A stretch of 7,379 bases of DNA from positions 1 through 7,379 of the forward strand of contig CANQDB010000066.1 of NCBI GenBank assembly GCA_947591175.1, read 5' to 3'. The translations under genes were made by a program, and so were the position numbers. This DNA comes from an uncultured Bacilli bacterium (GTDB lineage: Bacteria > Bacillota_I > Bacilli_A > RF39 > UBA660). The notes under the pieces were generated by a model. The model was not told the origin of the DNA. It saw only the letters and a list, made by a program, of their open reading frames with translations, and ran no database searches. Positions within the stretch are counted from its first letter, which is position 1. Every line of letters starts with the position of its first letter. Below, piece by piece: positions 1 to 5,560 of the stretch.

Positions 1-13
1 GAGGTTTAGCCTC
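1..13 (-). terminator. Possible terminator hairpin at the 3' end of the coiled-coil gene pair, cut by the window edge
   Basis: GAGG at 1-4 and CCTC at 10-13 form a 4-bp stem with a 5-base loop that contains the stop codon of the minus-strand gene. The 5' arm could extend with the preceding A bases if T bases follow beyond the edge. The U-tract would be outside the window, so this is only a candidate. Confidence 0.3.
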
Positions 14-620
14 TTTTAACAAATTGTTTTGGTTTGCTTGTAAGTGTATTATCTAATTGGTCAGTTACTAAAGTTTGATCAACTACACTTTTAATATACG
101 AATTTTGAAAAATACTTTTTTCTTGTAATATACTTATTTTCTCTTCCTTTAACTCATTTTTTTGAGATTGAGTTCTAGCGAATAACTTTTCTAATTCTTG
201 ATGTTTATCAATATTTTTTTCTAATTTTCCGTCATCAAGTTCTTTAACGATAACATCGAACTTCTTTAAATGGTATTTTCCGTTAGCGTATTCAATTACT
301 TTAGATAAAACACTGGTACCTAGTATGGCAATAGTGAAAATACGTAATGGTAAAAAGTTTAAAGAGTTAACTAAAAGAAGGACACATGTTGCGCTTACCA
401 ACCAAAAAGGCATATCCTTTAAACTGAATAGTTTAGCATTCATTTTAGCCTTCTCAATAAATTCTTTTTCTTCACATATTTCTTTGTATTCTTCTTCGAG
501 TCTCTCTTCATGAAGCTCGATATCGTAAGATTTTTCTTCTAATTTTTTTATTTTTTCTTCGAGTTCTACTATTTTCCTATCATATATCTCTAATTGATAT
601 ATATATTCTTCGTATCGCAT
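6..620 (-). CDS. Coiled-coil protein with a central two-helix membrane hairpin (paralogue A), unknown function
   Basis: I do not recognise a named family. The 204-residue product has a charged, Glu/Lys-rich helical segment (about residues 4-60), two closely spaced hydrophobic segments (about 70-89 and 91-108, split by a Pro), and a second charged coiled-coil-like segment (about 117-170). It ends with KPKQFVKRG. This layout suggests a membrane hairpin with both helical arms on the same side, probably cytoplasmic; that is inference. The reading frame also offers a TTG one codon upstream, but the ATG at 618-620 sits 6 bases after an AAAGGTGGA ribosome site, so I start there. It lies 14 bases downstream of the similar gene at 635-1246 with no terminator between, so the two are probably cotranscribed. 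Shared length, hydrophobic positions, an F-S pair at residues 65-66 in both, and the KPKQ-x-VK tail indicate tandem duplication. There is no signal peptide and no catalytic motif. Confidence 0.8.
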   Translation of the reverse strand: MRYEEYIYQLEIYDRKIVELEEKIKKLEEKSYDIELHEERLEEEYKEICEEKEFIEKAKMNAKLFSLKDMPFWLVSATCVLLLVNSLNFLPLRIFTIAILGTSVLSKVIEYANGKYHLKKFDVIVKELDDGKLEKNIDKHQELEKLFARTQSQKNELKEEKISILQEKSIFQNSYIKSVVDQTLVTDQLDNTLTSKPKQFVKRG

Positions 621-625
621 CAAAG

Positions 626-634
626 TCCACCTTT
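626..634 (-). promoter_or_regulatory. Ribosome binding site that decides the start of the downstream coiled-coil gene
   Basis: The minus strand reads AAAGGTGGA here, 6 bases before the ATG at 618-620 but only 3 before an in-frame TTG. The spacing favours the ATG. Confidence 0.7.
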
Positions 635-1246
635 TTATTTTACCAATTGTTTTGGCTTTTCGTCTGTCTCTTCCATCGAAGAATCATAGGCGTTATCGAC
701 TAAGATCTTTGCACATCCAGTAATGAAGCGATATTGCATTTGATTTTTTTCCTGTTGCATTTTCAAATAATCAGTTTCTTGAGCTTTTCTCTGTGATTGC
801 AATTCCTCAATGCGAGCATCGATCACTTTTTCTTTTTCTGTTATCTCATCTAGTTTTTTTGTGCTACCAGTTTCAAAAAACGATGGATAGGTATCAACTT
901 TTTCTTTATTCTTTTTAGCGGAACGAACAGAACTATAGACTACGGCGATGTCAGCTAGTAGTGAAAAAGCAATTAGACTAGCTGCACCACTAAAAATTGA
1001 TGCTAAAGTTAAAGCTGTGAATGAGCCAATGATAAATAGGTTCTCTGTCGAAAAGATATTGCTATCTTTTTTTAATTTAAGAAAAATGTTACGAGTAGAT
1101 TGCAAATTCTCATATTCTTTTCTTATTTTTTCTTTTTCTTCTTGCGTTTCAGCTAATTCCTTATCGATGTCACTCATATTAGCTTCGAGAATTTTTAAAG
1201 CTGTGTCAAAATCTTTAATTCCATCTAAATACATACTATATGTCAT
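635..1246 (-). CDS. Coiled-coil protein with a central two-helix membrane hairpin (paralogue B), unknown function
   Basis: No family is recognised. The 203-residue product begins with a charged helical region (about 12-60), has two hydrophobic segments (about 69-85 and 87-104, rich in Ala/Ser/Ile/Leu), then a second charged, Gln/Glu/Lys-rich coiled-coil-like arm (about 128-170), and ends with EKPKQLVK. It is the same size and design as its neighbour at 6-620. The I/L-F-S triplet falls at residues 64-66 in both, and both end with KPKQ-x-VK, so I infer an old tandem duplication with strong divergence. The ATG at 1244-1246 follows an AAGGAAGAG ribosome site. It is the first gene of a probable two-gene transcript driven by the promoter at 1314-1342, with a leader of about 60 bases that carries a hairpin. 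A possible role as a membrane-linked scaffold rests on the coiled coils alone. Confidence 0.8.
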   Translation of the reverse strand: MTYSMYLDGIKDFDTALKILEANMSDIDKELAETQEEKEKIRKEYENLQSTRNIFLKLKKDSNIFSTENLFIIGSFTALTLASIFSGAASLIAFSLLADIAVVYSSVRSAKKNKEKVDTYPSFFETGSTKKLDEITEKEKVIDARIEELQSQRKAQETDYLKMQQEKNQMQYRFITGCAKILVDNAYDSSMEETDEKPKQLVK

Positions 1247-1274
1247 AATTTCATCTCTTCCTTTTTATCTTATC

Positions 1275-1295
1275 AGGAGTTATAACATTACTCCT
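1275..1295 (-). promoter_or_regulatory. Stem-loop in the 5' leader of the coiled-coil gene pair
   Basis: AGGAGT (1275-1280) and ACTCCT (1290-1295) form a perfect 6-bp stem with a 9-base loop, inside the leader between the promoter and the ribosome site. There is no U-tract on the minus strand after it, so it is not a terminator. The 5' arm of the minus-strand hairpin contains a decoy Shine-Dalgarno-like AGGAG. It may stabilise the mRNA or affect ribosome loading; this is inference. Confidence 0.4.
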
Positions 1296-1313
1296 TTTGC
1301 AAATTGCGTCCCT

Positions 1314-1342
1314 ATATTACAACAAAAAGGCTTGTTTGTCAA
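1314..1342 (-). promoter_or_regulatory. Sigma-A type promoter for the coiled-coil gene pair
   Basis: On the minus strand a perfect -35 TTGACA (1337-1342) is followed after 17 bases by TAATAT (1314-1319), 67 bases upstream of the ATG. The -35 box lies within the stem and loop of the upstream gene's terminator hairpin. Confidence 0.75.
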
Positions 1343-1344
1343 GC
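1324..1344 (-). terminator. Terminator of the polysaccharide deacetylase gene
   Basis: Directly after the TGA stop the minus strand reads GCTTG, a 5-base loop, CAAGC, then CTTTTTG. The stem is short (5 bp) but the U-run follows at once. It overlaps the next promoter's -35 box and spacer. Confidence 0.6.
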
Positions 1345-1348
1345 AAAA

Positions 1349-2908
1349 TCAATTGTTTACAGTCTGATGAACTGTCGGAGTACTCATAGTAATCGGTAAA
1401 AAGGTGTAACCATTGTTTTTACCATAAATAATAATTCTTTCGACAGCATCGGCTGTAAAACTTTTAATATCATGCATTAAGACAACGTTCGCTCTATTTT
1501 TTCTTAAGCCGTTAACAACATTACTATAGACGCCATCGGAAGAAGTGGTATCCCCAGCATCTCCACTCGAAACATTCCAATCGTAATAACGATAACCTCT
1601 ATTTTCTACCTCACGGGTTAAGGTTGTCATGATACCTTGGGAATAATGACGACTGACAGTATTACTACTACCTCCAGGGAATCTAATAATGTAAGATGTC
1701 TGCCCGGTTATTCTTTTAACTCTTTCACTAACTTGGTTTAAGTCATTAAAGTAACCCTCGACCGAACTATAGACAGTCTTGTAATCGTGACTAGCAGTAT
1801 GTAAAGCCACCGTATGACCTTCTTGATATTCTCTTAAAATCATATTGTCAGGTCCAGACATCGTGACAAAGAATGTCGCCTTAACCCCTTGTCTTTTGAG
1901 GGCATCTAATATTTTAGCTGTATTGGTAGCATGTGGACCATCATCAAAAGTAAGGTAAATTACACCAGTATTAGGTTCAGGTTTGTAGACGATAACTTTT
2001 CTTTCGACTTTAGTTACGTTATTACTACTATCCGTGACTGAGTAAGTTAAGACGTAGGTTCCTATGGTACTTGCATTGACACTTCCCTCGACAGAGACGT
2101 TAGAAGTTAAATCGCCATCACAATTATCACTTGCCGAATAACCCGGCTCGTTATAACTACTTCCAACTGTAACATAAAGCGGATTAGCTCCCGTTAAAGA
2201 TATTTCCGGAAGAGTATCGTCTAAGTATTCGATTGCTCTTATATCTTTCGTTTCATTGCCACTCGAATCTTTGACGGTATAGATAATCTCGCCATCTTTT
2301 TCTTCTTTGACGACGTTAGCGGTAAGATCACCATCGTAATTATCTTGAGCAACGTAGCCTTCTTCTTCGTAAACTTTGTTAGGACAGATCTTTAACTCTT
2401 TACTGCCCATCAAAGTTAAGGTTGGAAGGTCTTTATCGACAATTGAAACTCTTCTTGTAATAGTCCTTTCTAAAAAAGCTTCTTTATATGTATAAGTCAC
2501 TTTATAATTACCTATCTTGGTACTATCGACATTACCATCGATTTTAACGTTACCTTTTATTTCTTTACCTAAACGGGAAAGTTTTACGCCAGGTTCTTCG
2601 TATACGTTTGGATACACTACTTCCATTTTATCGGAACCATTTAGGGTAATAGTTGGGAAGAAAACAAAATAGTATAGAGCAAGTAGTAAAAAAGGGACTA
2701 AAATGATACTGGTAATAATAGTAGCCTTTTTCCATGAGAATTTAAATTTCTTTTCTACTGGAAAATATATTTCGCAGAAATCATATGGATTGATATGATT
2801 GAAGGCAAAAAGATGAGTCTTCTTTTTGACACTTGCATTTTTCTTTTTAATAGAAGTTTCTTTAGCCTTTTTCGAAGAATCTTCTTTTTTCTTATTCACC
2901 ACAGCCAT
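1349..2908 (-). CDS. Membrane-anchored polysaccharide deacetylase (NodB domain) with three DUF5011 Ig-like repeats
   Basis: This is a 519-residue carbohydrate esterase family 4 protein that should remove N-acetyl groups from a surface polymer, probably peptidoglycan GlcNAc as in PgdA; the substrate is inferred. Order: Lys-rich cytoplasmic tail (1-60), one membrane helix (about 61-84), three Ig-like repeats of DUF5011 type (about 86-158, 162-228, 234-308; the last two carry the DNxDGDLT signature at 189-196 and 261-268), then the catalytic domain (about 314-510). All NodB motifs are intact: TFDDGP (320-325, Asp322/Asp323), H370 and H374 of HTASHD, RFPGG (409-413), DWN (443-445) and LMHD (477-480, His479). 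The uncleaved helix places the enzyme outside the membrane, with the repeats as a stalk or wall-binding spacer. The ATG follows an AGGGTGAT ribosome site with 4 bases between. It has its own promoter and terminator. The TGA stop just before the terminator supports the standard genetic code. Confidence 0.92.
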   Translation of the reverse strand: MAVVNKKKEDSSKKAKETSIKKKNASVKKKTHLFAFNHINPYDFCEIYFPVEKKFKFSWKKATIITSIILVPFLLLALYYFVFFPTITLNGSDKMEVVYPNVYEEPGVKLSRLGKEIKGNVKIDGNVDSTKIGNYKVTYTYKEAFLERTITRRVSIVDKDLPTLTLMGSKELKICPNKVYEEEGYVAQDNYDGDLTANVVKEEKDGEIIYTVKDSSGNETKDIRAIEYLDDTLPEISLTGANPLYVTVGSSYNEPGYSASDNCDGDLTSNVSVEGSVNASTIGTYVLTYSVTDSSNNVTKVERKVIVYKPEPNTGVIYLTFDDGPHATNTAKILDALKRQGVKATFFVTMSGPDNMILREYQEGHTVALHTASHDYKTVYSSVEGYFNDLNQVSERVKRITGQTSYIIRFPGGSSNTVSRHYSQGIMTTLTREVENRGYRYYDWNVSSGDAGDTTSSDGVYSNVVNGLRKNRANVVLMHDIKSFTADAVERIIIYGKNNGYTFLPITMSTPTVHQTVNN

Positions 2909-2935
2909 TTAAATCACCCTACACTTCTCTACCTT

Positions 2936-2944
2936 ATTATAACA
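2936..2944 (-). promoter_or_regulatory. Extended -10 promoter of the deacetylase gene
   Basis: The minus strand reads TGTTATAAT, an extended -10 with perfect TATAAT, 27 bases before the ATG. The -35 region at the usual distance is just a T-run (the tail of the upstream gene's terminator), so recognition would rest on the extended -10. Confidence 0.6.
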
Positions 2945-2956
2945 ATTTTCGAGCAA

Positions 2957-2979
2957 AGAAAAAAGTCTTTATTCGACTT
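2957..2979 (-). terminator. Terminator of the TIM-barrel gene
   Basis: AAGTC (2975-2979 read on the minus strand) and GACTT (2963-2967) form a 5-bp stem with a 7-base loop that holds the TAA stop codon, followed by a run of T. It is compact, and partly coding. Confidence 0.55.
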
Positions 2980-3859
2980 CTTTCATTTTTTGATAGAAAT
3001 AACTATCTCTTAAACGCATAGCCCCAATTTCTTCTGTTTTGTATGTATTACTAAAGGTCGTAGGAGTGATATTAAAGGAGCGAATTGCTTGAATATAATC
3101 TATGGCTTTAGGAAAATATTCAAAATTGGAATCGAAGAAAGATAACTGCCCTGTTTTGCGTTCACCAAAAGTTTTCGGAATGAACCTACCTTGTTCGTAA
3201 GAAAGTGGACATATTTGTACCAACAAATTATTTAAAGAGGTTTCACCTAGGATATCCGCAATCTGTTTCAAAAGACGAACAATTCGTTCAGGCGAAATTA
3301 AATTGCAATGATTATAAGCATGAAGATGAATTAAATTAAAAGATGGATACACATTAGAAAAAGATTTACTGATTTCTAATAACTCCGTAAGACTACCATA
3401 GACCGAAGGAGTACAAGATGGTTCGATATGAAAGCGAATTTCTTCATCTTTTAAAAGTGGCTTTAAAATTTTAATAAGATGCTTAGTAATCACTTTATGT
3501 TCGAGCGTCGACTTAGTATCACCGAGACTAAAGATAAGGTCATGACACTCTAATTTTTTAGTTAGAGCAATGGCTTTCTTAAGTTGTTCGATACTCTTTT
3601 CTTCTTCTTCGACTTGAAAAGATAAAAAGTTTAAATCTTTAGGTGCCTTAACGCAAATTTGAACGTCGTACTCTTGAGCTAACGCGATATATTTAATAAT
3701 TTTTTTATCACTCAAAGTACATATTTTGGACCAATCGAGTAAAAGAGCGTGCAAATCCATATCATGAAGCCAAGAAAAGATATTTTCTTTTTGTTTACCT
3801 ATTTCTTCTTTAGTAAAATTACTAGGATAACCATAGACACCGAATCTTATTTCCGTCAT
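2969..3859 (-). CDS. TIM-barrel protein of the endonuclease IV / xylose-isomerase-like superfamily, metal site degenerate
   Basis: The roughly 296-residue product has alternating strand/helix blocks and landmarks of the AP endonuclease 2 fold. Numbering is from a GTG at 3893-3895 that I do not accept as the start. Strand ends read VKAP (82-85), FSLG (122-125), HIEP (156-159), NLIH (187-190) and LVQICPLSY (225-233), plus FGERK (243-247). In active endonuclease IV the matching places carry the zinc ligands His69, His109, Glu145, Asp179, His182, His216, Asp229, His231 and Glu261. By eye only Glu158 and His190 remain; the others read Lys83, Ser123, Asn187 and Gln227, with none visible near the last three. 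So it is probably not an AP endonuclease; a binding role or another reaction is possible. Start: the promoter lies at 3897-3926, so the GTG would sit upstream of transcription. An AAAGGA site at 3869-3874 best fits the ATG at 3857-3859; the ATG at 3863-3865 is an alternative. It is divergent from the glycosyltransferase gene. Confidence 0.75.
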   Translation of the reverse strand: MTEIRFGVYGYPSNFTKEEIGKQKENIFSWLHDMDLHALLLDWSKICTLSDKKIIKYIALAQEYDVQICVKAPKDLNFLSFQVEEEEKSIEQLKKAIALTKKLECHDLIFSLGDTKSTLEHKVITKHLIKILKPLLKDEEIRFHIEPSCTPSVYGSLTELLEISKSFSNVYPSFNLIHLHAYNHCNLISPERIVRLLKQIADILGETSLNNLLVQICPLSYEQGRFIPKTFGERKTGQLSFFDSNFEYFPKAIDYIQAIRSFNITPTTFSNTYKTEEIGAMRLRDSYFYQKMKEVE

Positions 3860-3896
3860 CGCCATCAGTCCTTTATTAACGAAATTTATAACCACT

Positions 3897-3926
3897 ATTC
3901 TAGCACAAGTAAAAATAAAATGACAA
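3897..3926 (-). promoter_or_regulatory. Sigma-A type promoter of the TIM-barrel gene
   Basis: On the minus strand, TTGTCA (3921-3926), an 18-base spacer and TAGAAT (3897-3902), preceded by TGC as an extended -10. Transcription should start near 3890, which rules out the upstream GTG as a start codon. Confidence 0.65.
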
Positions 3927-3950
3927 TCTTTTCTTGTTTTTTCATTTTTC

Positions 3951-3984
3951 TTGCATTTATTTATGTTTTTATTTTCGATATAAT
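3951..3984 (+). promoter_or_regulatory. Probable promoter of the GtrII-like glycosyltransferase gene
   Basis: A perfect TATAAT lies at 3979-3984, about 31 bases before the ATG. No good -35 stands at 17 bases. The nearest TTG-containing hexamer, TTGCAT at 3951-3956, would need a 22-base spacer, so strength or activator dependence is uncertain. Confidence 0.45.
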
Positions 3985-4015
3985 GTATTTGGAAGTTTAT
4001 TAGAGGAGATCAATT

Positions 4016-5428
4016 ATGAAGGATATTTGGGATTTTATTAAACGCAACAAAATGATATTTCTTTGTTTATTAGGGCTTTTACTTTTTACTTATTGTTACT
4101 ATTTTCAAAATATAATATCAGTTGACACAGAGTTTTATATTAATGACTCTAGTAGTTTGTTAAAATCATGGATTGCTCTTGATAGATGGGGTTTAGTTTT
4201 TTTAAAACAAATTGGTTTGCTTTTTCCTTTTCACGTTCTTTTAACACGAATTTTGACAATCGGTATTTTCTATATTGCTCTTATTTTATATACTTATCTC
4301 TTTACAAAATGGGTACATATAGACAATAAATGGGTATTTTTTCTTACCTTTTTAACGTTTGCCACTTCCCCTATTTTTGCGGAACAATTTGGGTTCACTT
4401 TACAAAGTGTAGAAATTGCTTTGGGTTTACTATTATTAGCAATTGACTTTTGTTTAATAGAAAAATATCTAACCAATCATAATAGAAAATATTTTCTTGT
4501 GGTACTAATACTAACTACTTTCTGTTTTGGATTATATCAAGCTTTTGACTTTCTCTTTATCAGTATTACTATCTTTTATATTTTAACGCACGATAAAAAG
4601 GCATTAAAAAAATTTATATTACTTTTCTTAATTTCTTTTGGAATTAATTACTTAATTAGTTTCTTTTTAAAAAACAACGTATATTTTATATCATCTTCGT
4701 ATTTAACTAATAACTTTAAATGGAATAAAAATGATTTACTTGGTGATTTATATAGAATAGTGCAGAATCTTTTGACTATTTTACTGGGACGAACTTATTT
4801 TCATAGTATTACTTTTGGTATCTTTTTTACGTTTATAGGTATTAGTCTCATTAAAAAGAAAAACTATGAAAATATATTTTATTTATTATGTTTGTTCTTA
4901 TCACCTTTTTTATTAATGCTTTTGACCGCAAATACAGTTGTTTATCGGGCACAGTTTTCTTATATTTTTGTCTTGACCTTTCTCTTTTTATATAGTTATT
5001 CTACTTGTTCTTTGAAGAAAACTATAGTTATGATATTCTTTTTAGCAAGCGCTAAAAGTATGATAGTAACTCCTTCTCTATTCTATCAAGATTCCATTCG
5101 ATATCAAAAAGATTTAGAACTAGCCGCAATAGTAAAATCTTTAGTTGTTTCTAATCAAGATAAAAGTCTTATTTTTGTAGGGTCTTACAATAGTAGTACT
5201 CCTATTAAAGGAGAAACCTTAGGTTATTCATTCGCGTCATGGGATGTTGAATCTGAGTATGGGGTAAATAATCGAGCGTTCGGTTTTTTAAAAACACAAG
5301 GAATAGAGCCAAAGTTCCCTTCAAAAGATGAGTATCTTGAAGCTTTAAAGATTGATGAACACGACTATTATCCTAATCCCAAAGGAATTATATATACTGA
5401 TAAATCTGTTATTATTTATTTAAAATAA
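4016..5428 (+). CDS. GtrII-like polytopic membrane glycosyltransferase (Glucos_trans_II type, GT-C fold)
   Basis: The 470-residue integral membrane protein has roughly eleven to thirteen hydrophobic helices between about residues 12 and 350 and a soluble C-terminal domain (about 360-470). The pattern is that of GtrII-type glucosyltransferases: an acidic VDTE motif (36-39) in the loop after helix 1, SW-x5-RWGL (51-60), a YQAF motif (174-177) in a mid-protein helix, an R-x-Q-F motif (311-314), and a C-terminal domain with LIFVGSY (385-391), a G-x-S-F-x-x-W-D stretch (403-410) and a hydrophobic last strand. Members of this family move a sugar from a lipid-linked donor onto a surface glycan at the outer face of the membrane; the exact sugar and acceptor cannot be read here. 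The ATG follows an AGAGGAGA ribosome site with a 6-base gap. It is the only plus-strand gene of the window, divergent from the TIM-barrel gene and convergent with sigK, and looks even richer in A+T than its neighbours. Its only visible terminator is the hairpin at 5506-5560. Confidence 0.8.
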   Translation: MKDIWDFIKRNKMIFLCLLGLLLFTYCYYFQNIISVDTEFYINDSSSLLKSWIALDRWGLVFLKQIGLLFPFHVLLTRILTIGIFYIALILYTYLFTKWVHIDNKWVFFLTFLTFATSPIFAEQFGFTLQSVEIALGLLLLAIDFCLIEKYLTNHNRKYFLVVLILTTFCFGLYQAFDFLFISITIFYILTHDKKALKKFILLFLISFGINYLISFFLKNNVYFISSSYLTNNFKWNKNDLLGDLYRIVQNLLTILLGRTYFHSITFGIFFTFIGISLIKKKNYENIFYLLCLFLSPFLLMLLTANTVVYRAQFSYIFVLTFLFLYSYSTCSLKKTIVMIFFLASAKSMIVTPSLFYQDSIRYQKDLELAAIVKSLVVSNQDKSLIFVGSYNSSTPIKGETLGYSFASWDVESEYGVNNRAFGFLKTQGIEPKFPSKDEYLEALKIDEHDYYPNPKGIIYTDKSVIIYLK

Positions 5429-5442
5429 TCTTTCTATTTTAC

Positions 5443-5461
5443 TTTGTCGAATTTTGTCGAA
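5443..5461 (+). promoter_or_regulatory. Two tandem Spo0A boxes (TTTGTCGAA, 10-bp phasing)
   Basis: TTTGTCGAA occurs at 5443-5451 and again at 5453-5461, a perfect 10-bp direct repeat. The known Spo0A recognition sequence is TGTCGAA, extended TTTGTCRAA, and dimers of the response regulator bind head-to-tail on boxes one helical turn apart, as at abrB. Both boxes match fully and are in phase. They start 15 bases after the glycosyltransferase stop codon and 33 bases before a TATAAT, so they most likely act on the small transcript at 5506-5560. Activation or repression cannot be told from the sequence. Confidence 0.75.
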
Positions 5462-5493
5462 TGATAAGTGTAACTTTTTTATAGTTTTTATTA

Positions 5494-5499
5494 TATAAT
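5494..5499 (+). promoter_or_regulatory. -10 box of a candidate Spo0A-controlled promoter
   Basis: A perfect TATAAT lies 7 bases before the GCAAGG stem of the candidate RNA, the normal distance to a start site. No consensus -35 is present 16-18 bases upstream, as is common where an activator is needed. A second possible -10, TATAGT at 5480-5485, would put the Spo0A boxes over the -35 region. Confidence 0.5.
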
Positions 5500-5505
5500 T
5501 AAGAT

Positions 5506-5560
5506 GCAAGGAAGAAATGAAATTAAGTAGTATTCATGACTGCAGTACCTTGCTTTTTTT
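5506..5560 (+). ncRNA. Candidate short structured RNA closed by a terminator stem, between the glycosyltransferase gene and sigK
   Basis: The predicted transcript starts at or next to GCAAGG (5506-5511), which pairs perfectly with CCTTGC (5548-5553) followed by seven T bases (5554-5560). The RNA would therefore be about 55 nt, closed by its own 5' and 3' ends. Within it, either ATGAA/TTCAT (5517-5521 with 5533-5537) or GTAGT/ACTGC (5527-5531 with 5539-5543, one G-U pair) can form an inner hairpin. A TATAAT and two Spo0A boxes lie upstream. It runs into the sigK stop codon on the other strand. I know no Rfam family it fits. The simpler reading is a long-looped terminator of the glycosyltransferase gene. 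Confidence 0.45.
5506..5560 (+). terminator. Rho-independent terminator (6-bp closing stem plus seven T) on the plus strand
   Basis: GCAAGG/CCTTGC with a T7 run at 5554-5560 gives a plausible plus-strand terminator, but the 36-base interior is unusually long. On the minus strand the same stem is followed by ATCTTAATT, a poor U-tract, so it is a weaker terminator for sigK. It would end transcripts from the glycosyltransferase gene and from the promoter at 5494. Confidence 0.55.

Noticed and set aside
325..513. A 62-codon open frame on the plus strand.
   Set aside because: It is antisense to the coiled-coil gene at 6-620, with no ribosome site; its Ser-rich tail mirrors Glu codons on the other strand.
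1046..1052. Further TGTCGAA matches at 1046-1052, 1439-1445 (reverse) and 6054-6060.
   Set aside because: They are single seven-base matches inside coding sequence, not paired and not near promoters; such matches are expected by chance.
948..1367. A 139-codon open frame on the plus strand.
   Set aside because: It lies antisense to the coiled-coil gene at 635-1246 and its promoter, has low-complexity Phe/Ser-rich content typical of a shadow frame, and has no ribosome site.
2950..2957. A CTCGAA-containing element before the deacetylase promoter, similar to one before sigK (6308-6313), as possible weak Spo0A boxes.
   Set aside because: Each has mismatches to TTTGTCGAA at the key G, and they are not tandem; the one at sigK coincides with the sigma-E-like -35.
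3749..4003. An 84-codon plus-strand frame upstream of the glycosyltransferase gene.
   Set aside because: It overlaps the TIM-barrel gene and the divergent promoters, and has no ribosome site or recognisable domain.
5425..5461. A minus-strand promoter using TCGACA inside the Spo0A boxes as -35 and TATTTT 17 bases on.
   Set aside because: The -10 is weak, and it would only produce RNA antisense to the glycosyltransferase 3' end; the plus-strand TATAAT is far better.
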